Shown one piece after another: positions 37,001 through 45,466 of a stretch of 64,000 bases of DNA (within the stretch, counting starts at the first letter, position 1; each line of letters begins with the position of its first letter). This stretch comes from Rufibacter roseus (GTDB taxonomy: Bacteria > Bacteroidota > Bacteroidia > Cytophagales > Hymenobacteraceae). The stretch is from assembly GCF_001647285.1 (NCBI RefSeq), contig NZ_LRML01000002.1, positions 434,001 to 498,000 of the forward strand, in the 5' to 3' direction. The notes below the pieces were generated by a model that was not told the origin of the DNA, made no database searches, and saw only the letters and a list, made by a program, of their open reading frames with translations. The position numbers were made by a program, and so were the translations under genes.

Positions 37001-37739
37001 TCAGCAGTGCCGTGCGGAGTACCAAACGGAGAAAGAGCGTCACCTCACCGAACTTACGTTAGAAGAGTTGCAGCCGCTCATCCAGACGCTGGAAGAAGAG
37101 AAAAACCAGCATCTCGCACAGATTGCGCGCCTGGAAATGCAACTCCAGCAGGACACCGAACTCCGCGAGAAGCACCGTCAACTTACCCAGCAGCTGGATG
37201 TGCAGAAAGGCGAGGCCGAGCGCTGGGCACGTCTGGCCCACCTCATCGGCTCTGCCGACGGTAAGAAGTTCAGCAAGTACGCCCAAAGCCTCACGCTGGC
37301 ACGATTGGTAGAGCTGGGTAACCGCCACCTGCACCGCCTCAACGACCGCTACCGCATTCTCAAGAGCAATGAGAATGAGCTTGACCTTCAGATATTAGAC
37401 ACCTACCAAGGTGATGCTGTGCGCTCCGTCAATTCCCTTTCGGGCGGTGAGAGTTTCTTGGTGAGTCTGGCGCTGGCGCTAGGCCTCTCTGACCTCGCCA
37501 GCCACAAAGCGCAGATTCACTCCCTGTTTATTGACGAAGGCTTCGGCACGTTGGACGCAGACACACTGGATATCGCTATGGATGCCCTTGAAAGTTTGCA
37601 GGCCAGCGGTAAAATGATAGGCATTATTTCACACGTGGAGGCGCTGAAAGAACGCATCAGCACCCAAATTGTGGTGGAAAAACTGGCGGGCGGCCGAAGT
37701 AGCATTTGGGTAGAGAGTGGAAATGTGGAGTTGGTTTGA
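34071..37739 (+). CDS. sbcC: Exonuclease SbcCD subunit C (Rad50-like ATPase)
   Basis: 1222 residues starting at GTG (34071), right at the conserved first strand KIISVRFSNLNSLQ. N-terminal ATPase half with Walker A GPTGAGKTT (near residue 37) and the Q-loop block SQGDFTRFL; two very long glutamine-rich coiled coils; the zinc hook CPLC with C597 and C600 at the apex; C-terminal half with ABC signature SLSGGES (about 1121) and Walker B LFIDEGFGTLD (about 1154). With SbcD it forms the end-processing nuclease. Its gene is separated from sbcD by about 18 kb, while the two are normally adjacent. Two stretches in the coiled-coil region resemble the dispersed repeat (35416-35455, 36271-36312). Confidence 0.96.
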   Translation: MKIISVRFSNLNSLQGEHFIPFNQPPLSESGLFAITGPTGAGKTTILDAITVALYGQVPRHGRDVAEIMTRHTGECWSEVEFEAEGKSYRARWSLRRSRSKADGKLQSPVMELIDAATQEVLESRLSETRQRIIDLCGLDFQQFLRSVMLSQGDFTRFLKASESERSELLEKLTDTRIYSQISMAAYEKAKTEKQKLQDIEQLLQLDQLLSEEDRAALEAESQRLKAEARLAQQQVQQHLQQQAWLENLQKLSQKEEQLTTQLTQAQTQQQAWQPNREKLLRHEQAQPFQSEMARLQEVQRQGETVAQVVASLQQQVPVQEQKVTAQTQAAQTARTAHGQAQQTITEAEPRLDQVLQQDSQLAAQQTQYTKDEQAAAQLQQQIQQLIQQQKQQQAALQQLVQEGKQLNDWLKEHGLDEELTQTLHEGKSELRNLEEVQKQQAKFQKEQAVLRQISEKEAENAAAWQQQLTAVEQQLQIQQEQLSALQEQATAALQGQEPEALEQLCQRLPSMCSQLEKQLELSKTYLQQEARRQELQAILASTTQELHQQRTLLTQTQSEREQALDKLKDLQQIVDLQRQIQKYEEARTQLQPEQPCPLCGSTHHPLVEEHQPQALSEAEQNLQQQQTKVLGLDVQEREQASAVHRLELAELHTQEQITQIATYTQQLQTQFTKLNNTLELAHEIAVSDTIDQYWNARKAELQKASTTLESLRGLRTQVEQARAAEQKLLSEQQRFRHEIEKTAQKRTQADSQLAQLQSELDDIAEQAKVISDTLQGFFSTYGLSYSGTNGSELLSQLEARRQTYEQKKALLPELRIKYSEAKAAAEGGKATLDEKQTELTQRQAQLHIMQEQLQELRRQRFALLPEGLQPQAEKQRLQQALQQAAQALQASETALQREQERLNLLTHQHDQKRSEQQANQETQKELEAGLLQKIQPLGYASLAELQALLLPEAEARQLRAEQERLQKSMTELSHSLQQCRAEYQTEKERHLTELTLEELQPLIQTLEEEKNQHLAQIARLEMQLQQDTELREKHRQLTQQLDVQKGEAERWARLAHLIGSADGKKFSKYAQSLTLARLVELGNRHLHRLNDRYRILKSNENELDLQILDTYQGDAVRSVNSLSGGESFLVSLALALGLSDLASHKAQIHSLFIDEGFGTLDADTLDIAMDALESLQASGKMIGIISHVEALKERISTQIVVEKLAGGRSSIWVESGNVELV

Positions 37740-37802
37740 GTTTGGGAGTTTAACAATCTGCTTCCTACATTACGTTTACCTGTTGTGACAACATCTGAAA
37801 CT

Positions 37803-38036
37803 ATGAAGCCTAAAATAAAATTTTCCTCTTTTAAAGAGCAAGACGATAAGCGGGAATATTGGCAGAGCAAAAGCTATGAGGAGCGGCTGGCTGAAGCGTT
37901 TAGGCTGAACAAAAAGGCTTATTGGGAATATTATTCTCAGCCCAACCCCCAGATGTCAAAAAGAACAAGGCTTTTTATAAAACGGGAAGACGAAAGCTTA
38001 GAAGAATTCTTCGCCCGAAAAAATGCAGCAAAATAG
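37803..38036 (+). CDS. Small charged protein of unknown function
   Basis: 77 residues from the ATG at 37803; an in-frame ATG at 37785 would add six. Highly charged with a pattern of aromatic residues (KREYWQSKSYEERLAEAFRLN, AYWEYYSQ). No signal peptide or membrane segment. Family not recognised. It lies 63 nt after sbcC in the same direction and could be co-transcribed. Confidence 0.6.
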   Translation: MKPKIKFSSFKEQDDKREYWQSKSYEERLAEAFRLNKKAYWEYYSQPNPQMSKRTRLFIKREDESLEEFFARKNAAK

Positions 38037-38139
38037 GTATGCCTCGGGCAGGCACAAAGACTTTAATGATCTTGAACATTTACCGGAAAACAAATAGGAA
38101 ATTAGCCGTACTAGGGTAAAATACTCAAGAATTATTCAC

Positions 38140-38898
38140 ATGACTTCGCCTTTCAACACAACGTTATCTTTTTACCTAGCACTTTGTCTCTTAATTTTTT
38201 CAGGTTGCCAGCAAAGCCAGCAGGCAAATGAAAAGCAGGAAATAACACAGGAGCAAGAGGGGCGCTATAAAGTAATTGCCGTAAAAGACGGAGATACCAT
38301 TGAGCTACTAAAAGACGGAATACCGCTAAGGGTAAGGCTGCAAGGGGTAGACACTCCCGAAAAGCGGCAGGACTTTGGCACCCGAGCGCAGCAGTTCACT
38401 GCAGAATTGGTGTTCGGAAAATTTGTAGAGTTGGTAGTACATGACACGGACCGGTACGGCAGAACGGTGGGTGAAATCATATTAGAAGATGGCCGGAACC
38501 TGGGCTATGAATTGATTAAAAACGGTTTCGCCTGGCACTACACCGCTTACTCAAAAGATCCGGAACTAGCCCGTCTGGAAGCCGAGGCCCGCGCTGATAA
38601 AAGAGGACTCTGGGACCACCCTAACCCCGTAGCTCCTTGGGATTTCCGTAGACCTAAAAAAGGCGAGACAGCTGGTTCTGCTGCTGCGCCTTCAGTACCC
38701 AAAACAGCCGCCTCCTCCGGGGCCAGTATCTCAAATAAGAACGGGAAAGCTTTTTTCTGCGAAAGTAAAGGAGCTAAGACTTACCACCTCAGCCAAAACT
38801 GCCAACGCTTACAGCAGTGCAAGAGCAGCATAGGTTCAACTAGCCTGGCTCAAGTGAAAAAGACGGAACGTACTCCCTGTAAAGTATGCGCAGATTGA
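38140..38898 (+). CDS. Secreted thermonuclease-family lipoprotein with C-terminal Cys/His motif
   Basis: 252 residues with a lipoprotein signal (lipobox FSGC). The staphylococcal-nuclease domain (about 40-185) keeps AVKDGDTIEL, the catalytic arginine and acidic residues in RLQGVDTPEKR, and the second arginine in DTDRYGRTVGEI, followed by ADKRGLWDH, so it should be an active calcium-dependent nuclease. After a Ser/Ala-rich linker comes a short module YHLSQNCQRLQQC ... TPCKVCAD with four cysteines and a histidine that may bind a metal. Exposed on the cell envelope, it may scavenge or destroy extracellular DNA or RNA. Confidence 0.9.
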   Translation: MTSPFNTTLSFYLALCLLIFSGCQQSQQANEKQEITQEQEGRYKVIAVKDGDTIELLKDGIPLRVRLQGVDTPEKRQDFGTRAQQFTAELVFGKFVELVVHDTDRYGRTVGEIILEDGRNLGYELIKNGFAWHYTAYSKDPELARLEAEARADKRGLWDHPNPVAPWDFRRPKKGETAGSAAAPSVPKTAASSGASISNKNGKAFFCESKGAKTYHLSQNCQRLQQCKSSIGSTSLAQVKKTERTPCKVCAD

Positions 38899-39215
38899 TA
38901 GGTATAGCTTAACCGCCTCTGGGTTTTATTTATACTTCTATTCCTTGACACAAGCATATATTTGTCTCTCAAAGATTTCTGATCTTAATTACGTGCGGAC
39001 AAAAGCTTCGGCTAGTAGTCATTCAGAATATAGAGCTTCTGTTTCTGGCTTGTTTTCAGGAAAGTAAGCCAGAAACAGATTATTCTGTTCTGCCTATTTG
39101 CTAAATAGGTAGAACCCCAAATGAAATATAAATCGCGGCAAAGGCCGCGACTTTAAGCCAACCAGACGCTTGCCCGGCTGCAGAATTAGAACCAGATGAC
39201 ATTAATTTGTTTCTA
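38899..39215. other. Intergenic region between convergent genes
   Basis: 317 bp containing repeat copy 11 (39039-39078). No standard GC-rich terminator is seen, so the palindrome may act as one for both flanking genes. Confidence 0.5.
39039..39078. repeat. Dispersed 40-nt palindromic repeat, copy 11
   Basis: Reads CTGTTTCTGGCTTGTTTTCA then GGAAAGTAAGCCAGAAACAG; 13 outer base pairs CTGTTTCTGGCTT / AAGCCAGAAACAG are perfect. Confidence 0.85.
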
Positions 39216-40067
39216 CTAGGCCGCATGCAGCACCAGCAACGGAAGTTTGGTTTGATAGGTCATTTTTTCGGCCAAAGACATCCGGAAAAGGTCCTTGAAG
39301 AAATTTCGCCGCTTTTTAAGAATAGCCAGCATGTTGCTGTTGGTTTGGCTCAGGTAGTCTTGCAGGCCGGTTTCCTCTTCCTCGTGCACTACCTCCTGAA
39401 ACCTGATAGGCAATTCATTTCCTAAATCATTTTTCAGGCGCTCCAAAAAGGCTTTGGCGCGGTGCGTAGACTCTGCATCGGCTTCTTTGCTCACGTGCAC
39501 CACCTCCACCTCAGCTTTGAAAATAGCCGCCAGAGCTATTACCTGCCCCAGCGCCTGTGAGTCTTCTGGCTGATAGTCAGAAGCATAAACAATTCGGTGA
39601 ATATCTGGGAAAGAAGCATTACCGGGAATAGCCAAAACTGGGCACTTCACTTGTGAAATCACACTTTCAGTGTTGCTACCAATCAGAATCTCTTCCAGCG
39701 TATTTCCACCGCCGGTTGTACCCAACACTACAAAATCATACCCTTCACCTAAGACTAAGCGCTCTACGGCATCTGCCAGAAAGGCTTCCTGCACTTTTGA
39801 GTCTACTACAAATTTAGCCCCTCCTGTTACCTCGAAAAGGTCTTCTAAATGCAATGACAGCGAGTGGAGTTTGTCTGAGGCCGCACGACGCTGGTCATCT
39901 AGTACCTGACTGGCCATCATGGCGGATTCAGAGGTATCTAGTACGGGAAGGTGCAACACATGCAGTAAGGTGAGCGAGGCACTTGTGTGCTGCGCAATAT
40001 GAGCCGCATACTCAGCGGCCTTATTAGATGTCTTGGAGAAATCTACCGGACAAAGAATCTTTTTCAT
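39216..40067 (-). CDS. Tandem universal stress protein (UspA family)
   Basis: 283 residues with two UspA domains: the first begins KKILCPVDFSKTSNKAAEYA, and the second begins HRIVYASDYQPEDSQALGQV near 145. The first contains VVLGTTGGGNTLEEILIGSNTESVI, close to the ATP-binding G2xG9GS/T pattern, while the second lacks a clear version (LAILKKRRNFFKDLFRMSLAEKM). Cytoplasmic stress protein; in related bacteria such tandem Usps respond to growth arrest or osmotic and metabolic stress. Confidence 0.9.
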   Translation of the reverse strand: MKKILCPVDFSKTSNKAAEYAAHIAQHTSASLTLLHVLHLPVLDTSESAMMASQVLDDQRRAASDKLHSLSLHLEDLFEVTGGAKFVVDSKVQEAFLADAVERLVLGEGYDFVVLGTTGGGNTLEEILIGSNTESVISQVKCPVLAIPGNASFPDIHRIVYASDYQPEDSQALGQVIALAAIFKAEVEVVHVSKEADAESTHRAKAFLERLKNDLGNELPIRFQEVVHEEEETGLQDYLSQTNSNMLAILKKRRNFFKDLFRMSLAEKMTYQTKLPLLVLHAA

Positions 40068-40179
40068 AGTACAACTGGCAATAGCACCACTCTGTAATGC
40101 GGCAATGGCGCCAGAGTAAAAACGGGAACGGAACAGCTAAGTTTTATAGAAGAGCATCCGTGAGAACAGAAAGGCATTT

Positions 40180-40569
40180 CTAAAGCTCATCTAGCCACGC
40201 CTCAGCCTCTTCTAGCGTTTGAAAGATGTTCAGGTTGATTTTGCTTTCCTGCGCCACGGCAATGGCCACTTCGCTGGAGGGATCATTTAGATTATGGACT
40301 TCGGCGAGGTGGAGCAAACCGGCAGCCACAATCAGCTTTTGAGCTGCTATGTGAAGTTCCTGCACTTCAAAGGAATAATCCTCCATTTCCCTAATGTCAG
40401 TGACAATTGAAAACCCAGGAGATACCTTTGTCAGGGCTTCTTTTACATGCGTTAGGTAATCTGGCACCTGGTCTAAGAATTCCCAGACCCCAAACATTTT
40501 CATGTAGATTCTATTCTTCGTTTCATCAACTGTGATTTGATAAAACGGAGTATCCGCAATGGTAACCAT
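40180..40569 (-). CDS. SpoIIAA/STAS-like protein
   Basis: 129 residues. The pattern YQITVDETKNRIYMKMFGVW, then FSIVTDIREMEDYS and IFQTLEEAEAWL resembles SpoIIAA-like STAS proteins, a small alpha/beta fold in which the last helix often reads 'AxxWL'. Probably a cytoplasmic regulatory or ligand-binding protein. Transcribed in the same direction as the universal stress gene, 112 nt upstream of it. Confidence 0.65.
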   Translation of the reverse strand: MVTIADTPFYQITVDETKNRIYMKMFGVWEFLDQVPDYLTHVKEALTKVSPGFSIVTDIREMEDYSFEVQELHIAAQKLIVAAGLLHLAEVHNLNDPSSEVAIAVAQESKINLNIFQTLEEAEAWLDEL

Positions 40570-40692
40570 ACAGCAAAGCTTTCACTTCTCTTCTACCGTC
40601 TGGTTGGGGGGCACCTAAATCGGCTATAATAAATACAACATAAAATTATTTATTTAAATAATACACAACAAGAAAGGATTCCATTAAAAACT

Positions 40693-41754
40693 TTAATTTT
40701 TCTTATATAATCCTTTAATTTCTGCCCAAGACCAATATTGTTTTGGTGCTACTCCGCTGAAGTAAGTAGTTAAATATTTAGTTATTTCACCTGTTAATTT
40801 AGCTGGTGAAATGGATGAAGAATAGATGGGGCGCTCATACGGATGTGCGTATCTCTGGGCTTTGGAAAGTTTTTGCCGGTGAATACGCAGTAGTGGACCT
40901 GTATCAGTAGGCCCCTCTGTTTTCCATTGATTTTCCGCTACTTCCAGAGTGGTTAGGTGTTGAGCCAATGGTCTCATGTCTGGCCGTGGCAAGGTGGGGC
41001 GGCTGGCAATGTCTACCCATGTAGTATATTTACACTCCAGTTCATACCGCTGATTAGAATAGCAGCTCAGTACTACATCAAACCCAGCAGTTACACTGAA
41101 CAAAGCATAATAATGCACTGGCTCCGGTGTTTGAATTACCACTAATCCTAATTCAGGCAATTTTTCTACCCGCGTTTCTGGTCCGTGAACTTGTAAATAA
41201 CCGGCCCTAACTTGTGAAAACTCAGGCTCCCAAATAGCACTAAATTTATCCGGTTGTTGCAGAACTTGGGTAAAGGAGTGGAGAAAATAATGAAACTTGG
41301 GCACAGAGGCCGTTATTTCGTTTTCCTCTAGATCCCCTGCCCCAAAAGGTGGGTAAAAATGGGTTTTCTCCTCTGCATTTAACCAACATACCAGTTTCAG
41401 CGCCTCCTCAGCAAAAGGTGCCTCTAAATTCAGTTCCCTGAAATCACCTATAATGGCCATCTGGCGAAGTAACTCTTCGTGCTGGAGTGCCAACTCAGGA
41501 TTCAAGAGTGCCCACACCCCCACAAACCCGTCTACATCAAAATGGTTAGCGGTCACAAAGCTAAACTCCTCTAGAGACGGCCAGTTTTGTTTTAGCGCCT
41601 GCAACACAATACCTGCGCTGGTATCTTCCCGAAGCGGTTCAGGAGTGGGCGATCCCCTCCAGTGCGACAGCACCAGTCCGTTGGGGTGATAGCTGTCTAC
41701 CACTACGGCTTTATATTCTTGTATGTCAGTGAAAGGCAAATAGGCGAAAGCCAT
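40693..41754 (-). CDS. Conserved protein of unknown function (DUF6687-like)
   Basis: 353 residues, no signal peptide. The start AYLPFTDIQEYKAVVVDSYH, the block VTANHFDVDGFVGVWALLNP (with an aspartate/histidine-rich NHFDVDG motif) and the C-terminal region ending YWSWAEIKGLY are distinctive. I believe proteins of this type are annotated DUF6687 but am not certain. NHFDVDG recalls DHH-type metal sites (DxD), which is speculation. Single gene. Confidence 0.7.
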   Translation of the reverse strand: MAFAYLPFTDIQEYKAVVVDSYHPNGLVLSHWRGSPTPEPLREDTSAGIVLQALKQNWPSLEEFSFVTANHFDVDGFVGVWALLNPELALQHEELLRQMAIIGDFRELNLEAPFAEEALKLVCWLNAEEKTHFYPPFGAGDLEENEITASVPKFHYFLHSFTQVLQQPDKFSAIWEPEFSQVRAGYLQVHGPETRVEKLPELGLVVIQTPEPVHYYALFSVTAGFDVVLSCYSNQRYELECKYTTWVDIASRPTLPRPDMRPLAQHLTTLEVAENQWKTEGPTDTGPLLRIHRQKLSKAQRYAHPYERPIYSSSISPAKLTGEITKYLTTYFSGVAPKQYWSWAEIKGLYKKN

Positions 41755-41893
41755 GGGAAATTATCTGAATTAGAAATCAAAGGTAGTCAGGGCAAAAGTA
41801 GGAATTTATGGTTCCTTTTCTCTTGTGCACGAATCTTTTGCAGCAACTGCTGTTTTGACCGTGTTTTCCAGAAATCAGCTAAAAAACACCTTA

Positions 41894-42199
41894 TCACCGC
41901 TTCCTTCTTCTGTTTGAAATCTTGTCCAGCCTCTTGTTCTTCACCCAAGAAAGGTATTTCTGCAGCCCCTCTGCCTGCCGTAGCGCAGGTATGCTGTTGT
42001 ACAAGACCGCCAGTTCTTTGTTTGAATAGGTAAGATGTATGGTGCTGTGACAGGGCTGGCACAGCGGAGTGGTGGGGCCATGGCGGCCTCCTTCCTCACG
42101 GGGTATCAGGTGATGCAGGGTTGTAAACCCCACCTCCCGCTCACACAATGCACAGACAGGGTCGGCACTGACTTCCTTTTTCTTTTTCTTCTTACTCAT
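41894..42199 (-). CDS. Small HNH nuclease-like protein
   Basis: 101 residues with a lysine-rich N-terminus (MSKKKKKKE). The HNH core is complete: CALCEREVGFTTLHHLIPRE, then PLCQPCHSTIHLTYS, with two CxxC zinc knuckles, the catalytic HH pair and the final histidine. Stand-alone HNH proteins of this size are common and their biological role is usually unknown; DNA cleavage is inferred from the motif only. Confidence 0.85.
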   Translation of the reverse strand: MSKKKKKKEVSADPVCALCEREVGFTTLHHLIPREEGGRHGPTTPLCQPCHSTIHLTYSNKELAVLYNSIPALRQAEGLQKYLSWVKNKRLDKISNRRRKR

Positions 42200-42348
42200 G
42201 CGTAGCTAAAGCATACTTTACGAAAGTATACCTCCTTTGATTTCAAATTTGAACTACTTTCGCCCCCGCTCCTGTGGGCAGACAACATCTGGCACTGGGC
42301 CCCGTACAGTTTTCGGTTGCCCCAGTGGCAGCCATTATTTTTTCTACC

Positions 42349-43566
42349 ATGTCAAACGCTACCCCAACCTCCACCCCAGGCATAAAGGAAAGCTGGCTTA
42401 TATTTATGCTGGCGGCCATACAGTTTACGCACATCATGGACTTTGTGATCATGATGCCCCTGGGCCCACAGCTAATGCGTGTGTTTGACATTTCACCACG
42501 TGAGTTTGGCTTTTTAGTGTCTGCTTATACTTTTAGCGCTGCTATTTCGGGTTTTCTGAGCGCATTCTTCATTGACCGGTTTGACCGCAAAGATGCCCTA
42601 CTCATTCTGTACCTGGGTTTCACCATTGGAACCTTGGCCTGCGCCTTAGCGCCTAATTTTTCGCTTCTGTTATTAGCGCGTGTATTGGCCGGTGCCTTTG
42701 GTGGGGTATTAGGCGCGTTAGTATTAGCCATTATTGGAGATGCCGTACCCGAACAACGGCGCGGATCAGCCACGGGTAAAGTAATGGCTGCGTTTTCTGT
42801 TGCTTCTATTGGCGGAATACCTATTGGACTTTACCTAGCGAGCCACGCCAGCTGGCATGCGCCGTTCTATCTACTTACGGCACTTTGCCTTGTTGTACTG
42901 GCCATGTCTTGGCGCCTGCTGCCTCCCATGCGGGAACACTTGCTCAACCACGTACCCCAGCACCCAGGCAAACTCATTGTTTCCATTTTTACAAATACTA
43001 ACTGCCTTTGGGCTTTCTCCCTGATGGTTGCCTTGTCATTGGCTGGTTTTACGGTAGTGCCGTTTCTGAGTCCGTACATGGTGGCCAACGTGGGTTTTGA
43101 GGAAGTTGAGTTGAGTTACATTTACCTCTTTGGCGGATTAGCCACCGTGGTTACCTCACAGTGGGCCGGACGCCTGGCAGATAAGTTCGGGAAACTGCGT
43201 GTGTTTACCATAGCGGCTATTTTCTCTACCATTCCTATTCTGCTGGTAACGCACCTGCCCCAAGTACCGCACTGGCAGGCATTTATTGTCACCACCGCTT
43301 TCTTTATTGTTTTCGGTGCGAGGTTTGTGCCGGCCATGTCTATGATTACTTCCAGCGTGGAACCACGCATGCGCGGCAGCTTTATGAGCATTAATTCTTC
43401 GGTACAGCAAATGGCCTCTGGCTTGGCGGCCTTTCTGGCGGGCTTGCTCATAACCAATGCGCCAGGCCATGAAGAATTAGAAGGTTTTGGCACCGTAGGC
43501 TACATTGCCTGTGGCTTTACCATTCTGTCCATGTTTTTGGCCTCCAGATTGAAAAAGGTGAGCTAG
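42349..43566 (+). CDS. MFS transporter (AraJ-like efflux type)
   Basis: 405 residues from the ATG at 42349 (SNATPTSTPGIKESWLIF); the frame is open further upstream to 42274 but those residues look non-coding. Twelve transmembrane helices; the MFS signature between helices 2 and 3 is AAISGFLSAFFIDRFDRKDALL and repeats in the second half as WAGRLADKFGKLRVF. The protein resembles sugar-efflux/drug-efflux permeases (AraJ type). Substrate unknown. Single gene. Confidence 0.88.
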   Translation: MSNATPTSTPGIKESWLIFMLAAIQFTHIMDFVIMMPLGPQLMRVFDISPREFGFLVSAYTFSAAISGFLSAFFIDRFDRKDALLILYLGFTIGTLACALAPNFSLLLLARVLAGAFGGVLGALVLAIIGDAVPEQRRGSATGKVMAAFSVASIGGIPIGLYLASHASWHAPFYLLTALCLVVLAMSWRLLPPMREHLLNHVPQHPGKLIVSIFTNTNCLWAFSLMVALSLAGFTVVPFLSPYMVANVGFEEVELSYIYLFGGLATVVTSQWAGRLADKFGKLRVFTIAAIFSTIPILLVTHLPQVPHWQAFIVTTAFFIVFGARFVPAMSMITSSVEPRMRGSFMSINSSVQQMASGLAAFLAGLLITNAPGHEELEGFGTVGYIACGFTILSMFLASRLKKVS

Positions 43567-43648
43567 AGCTAAGCTAGGTATAAACTTTCAGCAGAAAGTT
43601 CCTCTTTGATTCCTTTTAATGCAGTGGAAAGCCTGGCAAATTTAAAGC

Positions 43649-43688
43649 CTGTTTTAGTGCTATATTTTAAAAAAAGGAGCTAAAACAG
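43649..43688. repeat. Dispersed 40-nt palindromic repeat, copy 12
   Basis: Reads CTGTTTTAGTGCTATATTTT then AAAAAAAGGAGCTAAAACAG, directly before a terminator. Confidence 0.75.
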
Positions 43689-43690
43689 AC

Positions 43691-43734
43691 ATAAAAAAGC
43701 CTGCTGCTGTAACTACAGTAGCAGGCTTTTTTAT
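43691..43734. terminator. Bidirectional terminator
   Basis: ATAAAAAAGCCTGCTGCTGT and ACAGTAGCAGGCTTTTTTAT pair with one mismatch; lies between the convergent MFS and lipase-like genes. Confidence 0.88.
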
Positions 43735-43747
43735 AAAATTACTAATA

Positions 43748-44968
43748 CTATTTAGCAGTGGCGTTTTTTAAGCTTTCCATCCACGGGATGAGATCTTTGA
43801 TCATTGGTTCTAAACTGCTGGAGTGGGTACCGTCCTTGATCGGGGTTAGGGTAACATTGAAAGAGGCTCCATTTGCCATCATAGCCGCATGTGTTTCCTG
43901 CGAATTCACAAATGGTACAGTGGTGTCAGAAGTGCCGTGGTAAAGACGGGTGGGGCTTTTAGGAACCCAGTTCTTCAGACTGTTCTGTTTTAACGCTGCT
44001 TTCAATACCTTTTCTCCGTCGCCCCTCAAATTAGCCAAGAAGGTAGGGTTAAACAGTTTGCTTGGGTCATTGCTCAGCGCATTGTTGATAGCGCTACCCG
44101 TCTGTGTGCCGTTAAACATGGTGCTGACGCGGCTAGCGTACGGCTCCTGAAAAAAGTCTGTTAAAGGACGGTTCCAGCTGTTAGTGTTGTTATACGCCGA
44201 CAAGATATAGGCCAAATAGCCGGGGTAATTATAGTTCTGCCCCGACACCACCTGGCGTAACATACCTTCTAGGTCATAGCCACCCGCTCCTGCACCAGTG
44301 GCCGTGACAGTAAGGCCATGAGCCGGATTTTCCTCTATTTCCTTTTGCGCAGCCAAAGTCACATAACCGCCTTCAGAATAGCCCGCCAGGAAAAGCTGCT
44401 CAGAAACGGAAATGTTATTTTTCTTAAAGAAAGACTTACCCGCTTTGATCATGTCTACCACTGCCATGGCTGAGTGCTTCTGGTCATAGTAGGGATGCAA
44501 CATTTGCTTCGCCTCGCCAAAACCTAAATAGTCAGGCACTAGGGTTAGATAACCGGCAGAACCAAAGGATTCAAAACCTGTTAAAGAGTTCAGCTGAAAA
44601 TTACTGGGAGCATCTTTATGAGCAAATATGGTACCGTGTTGTGCGCTGAGCAATGGCGCCGGAGTAGTTACATTCAAGGGAACTACCATCAAGCCCGAAG
44701 CCCGCACTTCCTGCCCCTTGTATTGGGTCAGGTACACCATTTTGTAAATATCAACGTCATACTTCACCATGGTGGCCAACTCGGCCTGACCGCTGGAAAT
44801 GGCCAGTTGTTTCAAACCAGCCGCTTGTATGGTGGTCAGCTTTTCCGCCGACACCAGATGATCTTTCTGAGTTTGCTCAGCAGCCGGCCCTTCCATTACC
44901 TCAGATTCTTTACAAGAAGTAAACCCGATGAAGGAAGCCAGCAATAAGTTTAAAAGTATTGTTTTCAA
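43748..44968 (-). CDS. Secreted alpha/beta-hydrolase (lipase-like lipoprotein)
   Basis: 406 residues with a lipoprotein signal (MKTILLNLLLASFIGFTSC). The alpha/beta-hydrolase fold has nucleophile S in LAGYSEGGYV, acid D in HGTSDTTVPF and base H in KDGTHSSS. LVPDYLGFGEA is the strand before the nucleophile region. Overall layout resembles secretory lipases of the LIP family (PF03583-like) and prolyl-oligopeptidase-type hydrolases. It is probably an envelope-bound esterase or lipase. Confidence 0.85.
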   Translation of the reverse strand: MKTILLNLLLASFIGFTSCKESEVMEGPAAEQTQKDHLVSAEKLTTIQAAGLKQLAISSGQAELATMVKYDVDIYKMVYLTQYKGQEVRASGLMVVPLNVTTPAPLLSAQHGTIFAHKDAPSNFQLNSLTGFESFGSAGYLTLVPDYLGFGEAKQMLHPYYDQKHSAMAVVDMIKAGKSFFKKNNISVSEQLFLAGYSEGGYVTLAAQKEIEENPAHGLTVTATGAGAGGYDLEGMLRQVVSGQNYNYPGYLAYILSAYNNTNSWNRPLTDFFQEPYASRVSTMFNGTQTGSAINNALSNDPSKLFNPTFLANLRGDGEKVLKAALKQNSLKNWVPKSPTRLYHGTSDTTVPFVNSQETHAAMMANGASFNVTLTPIKDGTHSSSLEPMIKDLIPWMESLKNATAK

Positions 44969-45040
44969 AGTTTTATAGGCTAAAGTAAATGATACTTCTC
45001 AAGGAATTAGACCTCTTAAAAGTTCCTTGATCAATGTTTC

Positions 45041-45079
45041 CCTTTTTAGCTCATTATTCAAAAAACAGGCCAAAAACAT
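45041..45079. repeat. Dispersed 40-nt palindromic repeat, copy 13
   Basis: Reads CCTTTTTAGCTCATTATTC then AAAAAACAGGCCAAAAACAT; a divergent copy between divergent genes. Confidence 0.6.
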
Positions 45080-45157
45080 AATTTGTATACCCTAGAATAG
45101 ATTTACTAAAAATTGACCTTTTCCGCATACATGCTGAGAAACATATAAGAGAACACT

Positions 45158-45466
45158 ATGGCTAAGAAATCATTTCAGGAATTGATCAACAGCCCGGGCA
45201 TGCCGGTTTTAGTAGACTTTTATGCCGACTGGTGCGGCCCTTGCAAAACCATGGCTCCCATTCTGCAGCAGGTGGCCAAGCAGTTTGAGGGAAAGCTGAA
45301 AGTGATAAAAATAGACGTAGACAAAAACCAAGCGGTGGCTCAGCAGTACCGGGTTCAAACCATTCCTACGCTCATACTGTTTCATCAGGGCAAGAACCTG
45401 TGGCGGCAGGCTGGGGTAGTACCTGCCCAGCAATTAACTCAGGTAGTGCAGCAGCATTTGCCTTGA
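45158..45466 (+). CDS. trxA: Thioredoxin
   Basis: 102 residues, the classic single-domain size. Active site WCGPC (C26, C29) in DFYADWCGPCKTM, cis-proline loop QTIPTLILF. It is a cytoplasmic disulphide reductase with broad protein substrates. No neighbour in an operon; there is a 550-bp gap after it. Confidence 0.95.
   Translation: MAKKSFQELINSPGMPVLVDFYADWCGPCKTMAPILQQVAKQFEGKLKVIKIDVDKNQAVAQQYRVQTIPTLILFHQGKNLWRQAGVVPAQQLTQVVQQHLP

Noticed and set aside
34588-37334. Several hydrophobic or Leu-rich frames antisense to sbcC
   Set aside because: Antisense reading of glutamine-rich coiled coils (CAG repeats) gives long leucine runs; these are artefacts.
37922-38119. 65-codon frame overlapping the small charged protein
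   Set aside because: It is a shadow of the gene at 37803-38036 in another frame, and its extra part is basic and unstructured.
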